NCBI GenBank assembly: GCA_016880655.1
Contig: JAEHDA010000085.1
Span: 1 to 35,898, forward strand
Direction of reading: 5' to 3'
Length of the DNA stretch: 35,898 nucleotides
DNA from: Rhodocyclaceae bacterium
GTDB taxonomy: Bacteria > Pseudomonadota > Gammaproteobacteria > Burkholderiales > Rhodocyclaceae
A model generated the notes under the pieces. It worked only from the letters and a program-made list of their open reading frames with translations. It searched no databases and was not told where the DNA came from. This document shows, one piece after another, positions 20,469-29,400 of the stretch; within the stretch, counting starts at the first letter, position 1; the number at the start of each line of letters is the position of its first letter. The position numbers were made by a program, and so were the translations under genes.

Positions 20469-21256
20469 ATTGCCGGATGGTCGAGTTCATTGCGGCGCTG
20501 AATCCACGCCACGGCCGCAACTGCGTCGGTGCCAACCGCGACTGACTGGACATGGACGGTGACGGGGCCTTGATCGGTATCCAATACTGCCGTCGCATTG
20601 GCGTCCGAAAGCCCTGTCTGGAAGGAATTCGGTGCAATGGACAGACCGCAACCGACCGCCTTTAAACACGCTTCCTTTCGTGTCCACCCACAGAGAAAAC
20701 GGTAGGAATAGCGATCGACTGATTCGGTTGCCAATTCCTGCCGCTCGACTGGCGTGAAATTTTGCTCTGCCAGCTGCCAAAGTCCGTCGACGGTACGTAT
20801 CTGTTCAATATCCACACCTATTTCCATGTCCGGCGCAAGGCCGATCAGGGCGGCGTCACCGCTGTGGCTCAAGTTGAAGTGCCACGGAGCGTGGGTGGTG
20901 CCGCACTCACCGTTGACTATTGAGGGCTTGCCAAACGGGCCTGTCTGAAATGCGAGAGACGCTGGATCGCGACCAAGTCGTCGCCCTAGAATCTCGCGCA
21001 CGGCACAGCGCACTGCCCGATACCGACGCTCGTCGTTCCCGAATCTGAATCGGCGGGCGCGGTCATTTTCGTCCGGGCTCATCCAGGCTTGGCAGCCTTG
21101 CCACGGGTAGCTCAGTAAATCGACAACCCACAACTCGATATCGTGAGAGCCCTCGGAAAGGGCTGCGATGCGCTGCGAACAGAGCGGCGATGCGTAGACG
21201 GCTCGGGTCATTCCCTCCGTCGGTGCATCCATCGAACTGAAAACGCCAGCCGGCAC
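20465..21256 (-). CDS. Sfp-type 4'-phosphopantetheinyl transferase
   Basis: 'FGKPSI', 'WHFNLSHSGDAALIGLAPDMEIGVDIEQI', 'FLCGWTRKEACLKAVGCGLSI'. Start may be internal (MDAPTEGMTR...). Confidence 0.92.
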   Translation of the reverse strand: MPAGVFSSMDAPTEGMTRAVYASPLCSQRIAALSEGSHDIELWVVDLLSYPWQGCQAWMSPDENDRARRFRFGNDERRYRAVRCAVREILGRRLGRDPASLAFQTGPFGKPSIVNGECGTTHAPWHFNLSHSGDAALIGLAPDMEIGVDIEQIRTVDGLWQLAEQNFTPVERQELATESVDRYSYRFLCGWTRKEACLKAVGCGLSIAPNSFQTGLSDANATAVLDTDQGPVTVHVQSVAVGTDAVAAVAWIQRRNELDHPAI

Positions 21257-21277
21257 GATTGTCGGTTCCGTGAAGGA

Positions 21278-24200
21278 CTACGGACGGCGGCCAAAGCGAC
21301 CCAACACACGAGACAACAGTCCCGTCTTGTCGGACGCCAAGCTCTGGGACCGATCGAGCGAACCCGATGCAGATGGTACGGTTGCGCTGATCTGGTGCAA
21401 CGTCTCATAGACCATGCGTGCCGGCTCGATCTTCAACCCCAGCGTTCTGTCGGCATCTGCTACGGCACGCATTGCCAGCAAGGAACTGCCACCGAGGTCA
21501 AAGAAATTGTCGGTACCGGCAATCTGCCTTGCCTCGATGCCTAGCAGTTTTGCCCAAATCGCAGCTATAGCCGCTTCGGTGGTCGTTCTGGTTTCGTCCG
21601 TCGCTCCCATCGAAATTCCCGGAGATGCCGTGGCTGCGCACATGCTCAATTGATGCAGAGTTTCGAAGACAAACCGACGCGGATCGATCTTGAGTCCGAG
21701 AAGCCGGTCGGCCTCTGCCACGGCGCGCATTGCCAGCAGCGAACTGCCACCCAGATCGAAGAAATTGTCGCTACCGCCAATTTGGGCGGGATCGACACCC
21801 AGCAGTCGCGCCCACAATTCAGCCAGTGCTCGTTCGGTTGGGGAATCGGCAGCTTCCGTCCGGCTGCCGGCCATCGATCGCACGGCCAGGGACGTCGGGG
21901 CAAGCCAACCTGCCAGCCGCCTGTCAGCGGCAACCAGTTGTGCCGCCAAGGACCGCCGGGGATCTCGCTCGACCAAATCTAGCGCGGCGAGGAATGCGCC
22001 GTGCAGGACCTCTATGGTTGGCTCGTCGTACAGGTCTGCGTTGTACATCAGGCCTCCTTCCATTCCTCCGGGCCCCTCCATCAGCCAGAGGCCGAGATCT
22101 TGCGTCGCTGCGTGCTGTTTGACGAGAACATTTTCGTGGTGCAGGGGACCCCATTCCCGGTGACGCTCCCGGGCATCCTGGAAGGAGAACAGCGCCTGGT
22201 AGAGTCCTGCAGTCCTAACGTGCTCGGCGACCTCGCTTTCCTGCACCAAGCGTTCGAACGGCACATCAGCATTGCTGAACAGTTTCACCAACAGGGCCTT
22301 TAGCGCACCGAGAGTGTCGACAAAGGGAGCATCGGGAGCAACATCGACATGGACAGGCATCAGGTTGGTGAAGAAGCCCATGATCGGCTCGAGTACGCTC
22401 TCCAGACGGCCGCGTACCGGTACCCCCAACGCTACCTGAGCATGACCGAGCGCTGTTGACACGACTACGGCGAACACCGACATGCACAGCATGTTCAATG
22501 TTGCATCATTGTTACGCGCCAGCTCACGTAACCGATCTGTTTGATCCTTCGGTATCCGCACCCACAGAGTGGCCCCCGTGCCCGTCATGTGACCGGTACG
22601 CGGCCGATCGGTGCGAGGCAGCAGGCCAGGTGGTAGTGTCGTGTAATGCTGCTTCCAGAAGGCGAGCTGCTGGGCGAACTCATCGCCTTTCAGCCATTCC
22701 TTGTGCCAGCGTGCGAAGTCCGCGTAGGTCACTGCAAGATCGGTTAGTCGGTGTGGTCGGCTCTCGATTAATGCACCATAGAGTTCCGACATCTCGTCAT
22801 ATAGCAGGTCGAACGACCAGCCATCCCAGACGAGGTGATGGGTTATGAAGAGAAACACGTGCTCTTCGTCACTCAAACGGTAGAGCTGTGTGCGCATCAG
22901 CGGTGCGCGATCGAGTGGAATCGGAGCATCGATCGCAATTTGCATTCGGCTCATCAGTTCCGATTCGCGTTCTGCCGGTGCAACTCCGCCAAGGTCGATG
23001 AGAGGAAGATCCACCAAGACGGAATCCTGTACTGACTGGATGTATCCCGACTCCGAGGTCGATGGGTTTGGGACAATGACCGTCCGCAGAGACGGTTGCC
23101 GTTCGACCATCGATTGAAGTGCTTGTTTGAACTTCTGGACATCCAGCGGCCCCCTCAGCCGATGGGCAGATGGCACGGTGTATATCGCGGTACCGGGAAG
23201 CAGATCTTCGACGAAGCGCACGCGCTCCTGCATGATGGTTACGGGCGCCTGACGTTGTTCCGGAGAAGTGACGAGTGGGGCTCGGCGAGGGCCACGGTGT
23301 GCTTTCGCCTTTTCGATAGCCTCCACCAAGCGCGCAACTGTCGGCGCCTGGAATACGGTGCTGAGCGGCAATCCGAGCTCGAATTCGCGGTTCAACTGGG
23401 CGGCAAGTCGCGCAGCGAGCAGCGAGTGTCCTCCCAGCGAGAAGAAATCGTCTTCTATCCCGAGACCAGGCAGATTGAGGACCCGTTCCATGATTTCGAC
23501 AACTTGTTGTTCCAGCGGAGTGCGCGGAGCAACGCGCTGAGTACGCCCAGCCGATCTACTGACTTCAGGGGGCGGTAGCGCGATCCGGTTGATTTTGCCG
23601 TTTGGCAATAGCGGCAGCGCGGCAAGTTCGACCACATGTTGCGGAATCATGTAGTCGGGCAGCGACTGACGCAGGAAATCCCGCAGGGCGGTACCGTCGA
23701 CCGGGGTGCCGTTCTTCGGCACGACGTAAGCAACGATCCGTACATCGCCCGGCTGATCCTCGCGTGTGATGACCAATGCCGTGGCGACAGCGGGGTGCTG
23801 AGTCAGGTTGGCCTCAATTTCACCCAGTTCGATACGATAGCCGCGAACCTTGACTTGGTGGTCGCTGCGACCGAGACATTCAAGCGTACCGTCCATGCAC
23901 CAGCGTCCCAGGTCGCCCGTCCTGTACCTGCGAGCACCGGACCCGCGCTGGGGATCCGGGATGAATCGATCGGCGGTCAAATCGGGCCGATTTAGGTAGC
24001 CGAACGTCACGCCGTCACCACCAATGAGGAGTTCGCCGACGACACCAATCGGCAGCGGACGCAGTTGGGCATCCAGCACATGAATCTGGGTGTTGGCAAT
24101 CGGATGACCGATCGGGACAGGGCCATCAATTGCCTTGACACGATAGAAGCTCGACCAGACCGTGGTTTCAGTAGGACCATAGCCGTTCCACAACTCGCCA

Positions 24201-26476
24201 ACCCGACTCAGCAATTCTCTGCCCAGGTCCGGTGGCAAAGGCTCGCCGGTGCAAATTGCGCGCAGTTCCCGGGATCCCTTCCAGCCGGATGCGAGCAACA
24301 GGCGCCAGGTCGACGGCGTCGCATCGATGAAGTTAACTCCCTGCGTTTCGATCAGGTCACGCAAGCGTTCTCCGTCCGTTGTTTCGGCGCGGTTGGCGAC
24401 GACTATGCGTGCGCCGACGGTCAACGGCAGAATCACTTCCGATACCGCAATATCGAACGACAGCGTCGTAATGGACAGTACCGAATGATGCGCGTCCATG
24501 CCCGGTTCAAGGCGGACACTCTCGAGCAGGTTGGCGACGCTGCGATGAGGAACACGCACTCCCTTCGGACGACCAGTGGATCCGGAGGTGTAGATGACAT
24601 AGGCGATGTCGTCGGCGCTGCCCAGAGGTGCGGGCCGGATTTCAGATGCGGCGATGGTGTCGACATCGACCCGTTCGCTCGATCCGAACTTCCATGAATC
24701 AACGAGACTGCCGTCGGACACCACGAAGCGGAGGGAGGCGTCGGCAGCCATGAACTCCAGTCGATCTGGCGGGAAGGAGGGATCAAGTGGAACGTAGCCG
24801 GCACCCGACTTCAGGATGCCGAGCAGCGCGACAAGCATGTGTTCATTCCGGCCACAGGAAAGTCCTACGAGGTGCCCGGGCCCGACGCCGCCCTGCCTGA
24901 GTTGCGCGGCCAAACCGTTGGCGCGATGGTCAAGCTCTCGGTACGTCAGACGGGTGCTTTCGATTGCCACGGCGATCGAATCTGGCGTCGCAGCGGCTTG
25001 ACGCTCGATGAGCGTCTCGACGCGAGCCCCCTTTGCATAGCTGGCCTTGGTGTCATTGAATCGGGCAAGAAGCGCAATGTCCTCGGGAGTTGGCGCGAAT
25101 GCGGAAGCAACGATCAGCGATGGGTCAGGGTTGGCAGCCATTCGTTCCAGCGCGGAACGGTAGAGCTTGAGCCAGCGTTCTACCGTGCTTTGATCGAACA
25201 GGTCGGTGTTGTACTGGAGTTCGAGAAGTATTTGTCCATCGAATTGGCTGGCATTGAGAAACAGCTCGAAGTTCTCGAAGTGACGCGGATTCGAGCGCAA
25301 CTCGACCACCAAGCCAGCGACCGAGAGATCTGCCCGGCTGATTGCCGAGTCAATATTGAACAGAACGCTGACAAGCGGCAGTCGGCTGGGATCGCGTTCC
25401 ACCTGAAGCTTGCGCAGGATGCCGCCAAATGTACAAGACTGATGGTCATAGGCATCAAGGACGCGGCTACTGGAATCGCTGATCAGGCGAGCGATACTGG
25501 TATCGTGATCGGTGGCGACGCGAATCGGAAGCAGATTGACGCAGTGGCCTACCAACGCTTCCTTGCCGGCAGCCGACTGTCCAGCCGCAGGGACGCCGAC
25601 CACCACTTCATCGCTACCGGAAAGCCGCGCAATCAGGCCGGCAAACATCGAGAACATGGTTGCGAACAGGCTGGCGCCCTGACGGCCGCCGTACTGACGG
25701 ATGGCGCCGACCAAAGGGGCCTCAAGCAGAAGATCCTCGCGCCGGGATGCGAACGTACGCCGGGCCGGGCGCGGCCGGTCACAAGGCAATTGGAGTACGG
25801 GTGTTGACGAGTTGTACAGCGATAGCCAATAGTGACTATCGTTTTCGGCAGCCGCGGCATGTTCGACGTCAAGCTCGGCGAGTGCGTAGTCGGCGAAGCT
25901 CTCCGCCGGAGCAAGCCCTGCTGGCTGTCCGGCAGCGAACGCTGCATAGAGCTTCATCAGTTCTGGAGCCAGAATCCCGAAGGACCAGCCGTCGCAGATG
26001 ATGTGATGTCCCGTGAGGAGCAGTTCGAAACTCTCCTTGCCAAGAACGGCGACAGTGGCTCTGAACAGCGGTCCCTTCGCCAGATCAAACGGGGTCTCCA
26101 CAGCTGCCGCGCGCAAACGGATGAGCGCGGTCGTGCGCTCCCCTTCCGTGCTGGCGGATAGATGTATGACGTCCGCAGCAAGCTGCCCCTGGGCCGCGAT
26201 CATCAGGCTCATGCCGTCGTCGCTAACCGTCGCCCTCAATGACTCGTGGCGATCAGACAAACCCTGTAAAGACCGTTGCAGCCAGTCGAGATTCAGCGCA
26301 CCGTTGATGCGTAATGACACCGACTCGTTATAGGCGAGCGAAGCCTCAGTACCGAGCTGACAGGCCAGCCAGATTTCACGTTGAGCTTCCGTGGTTGGAG
26401 CGACGCGCTGTAGGTCCGGTTGGGCAAAGGGATCGTAGTCGACCTCTACTGCGATGGGTTGTTTGGGGTTCATCAT
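21278..26476 (-). CDS. Nonribosomal peptide synthetase, C-A-T-C-T-T, no thioesterase
   Basis: C1 'TGHHIICDGWSFG'; A 'YVIYTSGSTGRPKGVRVPHRS', 'WNGYGPTET', 'YRTGDLGRW', 'LLPNGKINRIALP'; T1 'DFFSLGGHSLLAARL'; C2 'ITHHLVWDGWSFD'; T2 and T3 'DNFFDLGGSSLLAMRAVA'. Confidence 0.95.
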   Translation of the reverse strand: MMNPKQPIAVEVDYDPFAQPDLQRVAPTTEAQREIWLACQLGTEASLAYNESVSLRINGALNLDWLQRSLQGLSDRHESLRATVSDDGMSLMIAAQGQLAADVIHLSASTEGERTTALIRLRAAAVETPFDLAKGPLFRATVAVLGKESFELLLTGHHIICDGWSFGILAPELMKLYAAFAAGQPAGLAPAESFADYALAELDVEHAAAAENDSHYWLSLYNSSTPVLQLPCDRPRPARRTFASRREDLLLEAPLVGAIRQYGGRQGASLFATMFSMFAGLIARLSGSDEVVVGVPAAGQSAAGKEALVGHCVNLLPIRVATDHDTSIARLISDSSSRVLDAYDHQSCTFGGILRKLQVERDPSRLPLVSVLFNIDSAISRADLSVAGLVVELRSNPRHFENFELFLNASQFDGQILLELQYNTDLFDQSTVERWLKLYRSALERMAANPDPSLIVASAFAPTPEDIALLARFNDTKASYAKGARVETLIERQAAATPDSIAVAIESTRLTYRELDHRANGLAAQLRQGGVGPGHLVGLSCGRNEHMLVALLGILKSGAGYVPLDPSFPPDRLEFMAADASLRFVVSDGSLVDSWKFGSSERVDVDTIAASEIRPAPLGSADDIAYVIYTSGSTGRPKGVRVPHRSVANLLESVRLEPGMDAHHSVLSITTLSFDIAVSEVILPLTVGARIVVANRAETTDGERLRDLIETQGVNFIDATPSTWRLLLASGWKGSRELRAICTGEPLPPDLGRELLSRVGELWNGYGPTETTVWSSFYRVKAIDGPVPIGHPIANTQIHVLDAQLRPLPIGVVGELLIGGDGVTFGYLNRPDLTADRFIPDPQRGSGARRYRTGDLGRWCMDGTLECLGRSDHQVKVRGYRIELGEIEANLTQHPAVATALVITREDQPGDVRIVAYVVPKNGTPVDGTALRDFLRQSLPDYMIPQHVVELAALPLLPNGKINRIALPPPEVSRSAGRTQRVAPRTPLEQQVVEIMERVLNLPGLGIEDDFFSLGGHSLLAARLAAQLNREFELGLPLSTVFQAPTVARLVEAIEKAKAHRGPRRAPLVTSPEQRQAPVTIMQERVRFVEDLLPGTAIYTVPSAHRLRGPLDVQKFKQALQSMVERQPSLRTVIVPNPSTSESGYIQSVQDSVLVDLPLIDLGGVAPAERESELMSRMQIAIDAPIPLDRAPLMRTQLYRLSDEEHVFLFITHHLVWDGWSFDLLYDEMSELYGALIESRPHRLTDLAVTYADFARWHKEWLKGDEFAQQLAFWKQHYTTLPPGLLPRTDRPRTGHMTGTGATLWVRIPKDQTDRLRELARNNDATLNMLCMSVFAVVVSTALGHAQVALGVPVRGRLESVLEPIMGFFTNLMPVHVDVAPDAPFVDTLGALKALLVKLFSNADVPFERLVQESEVAEHVRTAGLYQALFSFQDARERHREWGPLHHENVLVKQHAATQDLGLWLMEGPGGMEGGLMYNADLYDEPTIEVLHGAFLAALDLVERDPRRSLAAQLVAADRRLAGWLAPTSLAVRSMAGSRTEAADSPTERALAELWARLLGVDPAQIGGSDNFFDLGGSSLLAMRAVAEADRLLGLKIDPRRFVFETLHQLSMCAATASPGISMGATDETRTTTEAAIAAIWAKLLGIEARQIAGTDNFFDLGGSSLLAMRAVADADRTLGLKIEPARMVYETLHQISATVPSASGSLDRSQSLASDKTGLLSRVLGRFGRRP
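21405..21852 (-). repeat. Tandem duplication encoding two near-identical carrier (T) domains, 258-bp period
   Basis: 'attgccagca...' landmark at 21471 and again at 21729 (offset 258 nt = 86 codons). Proteins: IGGSDNFFDLGGSSLLAMRAVAEADRLLGLKIDPRRFVFETLHQLS versus IAGTDNFFDLGGSSLLAMRAVADADRTLGLKIEPARMVYETLHQIS. Confidence 0.88.
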
Positions 26477-29400
26477 CCGACTTTCATGTACTTGCCGGGA
26501 GCAGCGGGATTGGCGACAAACCAGGCAGGACGTCCTTGCTCGTCACGGCCAAGTCGCGCTCCCGGAACCGGTGGAATCGACGCGTCAATGGCAACAACCT
26601 TGCCGGCGCGACGAGGCAAGAAATCCGCTTCCTGCAACTCCAGTACCGATTCCTTGAAGGCTGTCTTGATGATATTGAAATCCTCGGCGCTGTGGGCGGT
26701 GGTGAAGAAGCATGGGAAGTTATCGAGGATATGAACCCCGCGGCTGCGCATCATCGCAAACAGCAGGTCCTGGAAGGGGTGGTCCTCAAGAAAGAACGTC
26801 TTCCAGACGGAGGCGAAGGACTTAAGGACGATCGGTGCGCCGACCTCCTCGCAGAAAGTGTTAAGTTCGCTGACCATGTCGGTCGTCCGCTGGGTAAGTG
26901 CGGCCTGTAGTTGCGGACCTTCCTGTTTGAGATGTTCGAGTACCGCCTTGGCAGCCGCCAGCGCGAGCGGGTGCCTGACGAAGGTGCCGGCAAAGTAGGT
27001 GACGCCGACGGTGGGAATCGAGTCGTCGCCGTAGTTCCATTGACCACCATCCAGCGCATCCATGTACTCGCGTTTGCCGGCGATGACACCAATCGGGAAG
27101 CCGCCGCCGACGACCTTGCCGTACGAGGCCAGGTCGGCACGAATCCCAAACAGCGCCTGGATGCCGCCTGGATGGCTGCGGAAGCCTGTTACGACCTCGT
27201 CGAAAATCAGCAGTGACCCCGTTTGCTCGGTCAGGGTGCGCAAGTCACGCAGGAATTCGCGTGGCTGGAAGTCCGGGCGGCGGCTTTGCACTGTCTCGAC
27301 CAGAATGGCGGCAAGTTCTTCGGCATGGTCCTTGAGCCATTGCAGCGACTCGGGCGTGCCATACTCCAGCACCACCACATTCTCCGAAGTATTGGGCATG
27401 ATGCCGGGTGCTGCCGGGACCGCCTTCAGCTTCTTGGTGCCGCGTACGATCACCTCGTCGAAGATTCCGTGGTACGAGCCCGTAAAGATGGCGATCTTGC
27501 TGCGCCCGGTAACGGTACGGGCGATTCGGATGCAACCCATGACCGCCTCTGAACCGGTGTTGCACAGGCCAGCGCGATCATTGCCCGTCACTTCGCAGAA
27601 CAGCTTGGCGACTTCTCCGGCCAAAGGATGCTGGGGGCCTATGTCATAGCCGTCGTCGAGTTGCTTGCGCACCGCTTCGAGGATGAAATCAGGCTGCCAG
27701 CCGAACATGCTCATGCCGAAGCCGTTCAGTGCATCGACGTACTCGTTGCCATCGAGATCCCACATGCGGGAGCCCTTGGAGCGACCGATGACGATCTGAT
27801 AGATGATCTCCTTCAACTGCGGCCGGAAGCCGTTCACGACTCGCGGGTCGGCCAGATGCGGACGGTGCTCGACGGTATATGCCTTCGACTTCCTGGTGCG
27901 CTCGATGTAACGCTGCATGAATGCTTCCAGGCGGGCATGCTGGCGGTCGGTCATCGAAGTACCCGCATCGGTGTGGATGCGGGCGATGGCGCCGAAGGCT
28001 TTCTTGACATCGTATTTGATCATCCCGGCCGAACCCTCTTCTTCCCCGGCAGCGGTAGCGGCCGGGGCCGTTGGTGTATCGGTTGCGGCCGCCGGGGTGC
28101 TGGTAGGCGCGCCGGCGGGACTCGCTTCCGCAGCGGTGGGCGTGGTCATGGGTTGTGGCATGGCGATCATCGGTGCACCTTGCAGCAACGCCAATTGCTG
28201 CGCCATCACCTGAATTTGTTGCTGAATCAGCTGCTGCACCATCGGTGTCTGGCCAGCGACTGGCTGCGCGACGAATGCGAAGCTTGGCGCAACTTGCGCA
28301 GGCATCGCAAACGGCATGGCCGGAGCTGCGGGCGAAGCGACCGGGGCCGCCACGGTGCTCTGCACAGCAGGGGGGGGCGTCGAGGCCTCCGGCGGAATTT
28401 CGGAATCAAGGAAGGCCGCCAGGCTGTTGAGCGAGCGATATTTTTCCATGAGTTGCCGAAACGTGATGTTGACCTTGAAGGTCTGCTTCAGCTGTATGGC
28501 GATCTGGGTCAGGGAGAGGGAGTCCAGCCCAAGTTCGACAAATGCCGCTGCGGGATCAGCGCCGTCCATGTCGACGCCGGACGTATCCTCAAGTAGCCCA
28601 CGCAGTTTGGCGATGAGGCCGGGAACGCGGTTGGATGGAGTCGGAGTTGCCATGGGAGTCCTCACTGAAGGTACGGATTGATCACTGTTGGCTGCCGGTT
28701 CGGAAAAAGCTGCATTCGAAACAGGAGCCGCGGAAGGGATACGCGCAACGGCCTCGAGCCAATAGCGCTGTTTTTCGAAAGGGTAGGTAGGTAGCGGGAT
28801 GCGGCGCTTCCGACTTCGCTTGTCGAGCAAAGTCAGCCGTAGCGGTACGCCGAGCGTCCAGAGACGTCCAGCCGCCAGCAAGAGGGATCTATGCTCATTG
28901 TCGGTACTGTCGGACAAGCTCTGAATTGCCAAGGGGGGCGTGCGCCCGACTCCGTGCTGTCGTGCCAGCGTCGAGAGCGAGGCTCGTGGGCCCACTTCAA
29001 GCAGTACGCCCTGGGTGTCGTCGATGGCGGCCAACAGGGCCGGCGAGAAACGAACGGGCTGGCGCAGATGTCTGACCCAGTAAGTCGGATCGCACGCTTC
29101 CTCGTCCGTCAGCAAACGTCCGGTGACCGTCGAGTAGATGGGGATGACCGGACCAGACAACTTGACGGATCGCATGGCCTCGGCGAACGGTTCCAGCACG
29201 GGATCCATCATCGGGGAATGGAATGCGTGGGAAGTCTGAAGCACGCGGCAAACAACGCCATCGCTCTCCAGTTCTGCCTGCAACACCGCGATCGGCTCGT
29301 GAGGTCCGGCTACCACGCACAGCCCCGGGCTGTTCTCGGCCGCCAGCGATATCTGCGGGTGCCTCAACCGGGGCAGAACCTTGTCTGCCGAGGTACGTAT

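Noticed and set aside
23571-23582. GGCGGTAGCGCG, 11/12 match to the RfaH ops element (JUMPstart core GGCGGTAGCGTG), preceded by CAGGG
   Set aside because: It lies on the + strand inside the minus-strand NRPS coding sequence (encoding part of ..ALPPPE..), antisense to transcription and far from an operon leader; most likely coincidence.
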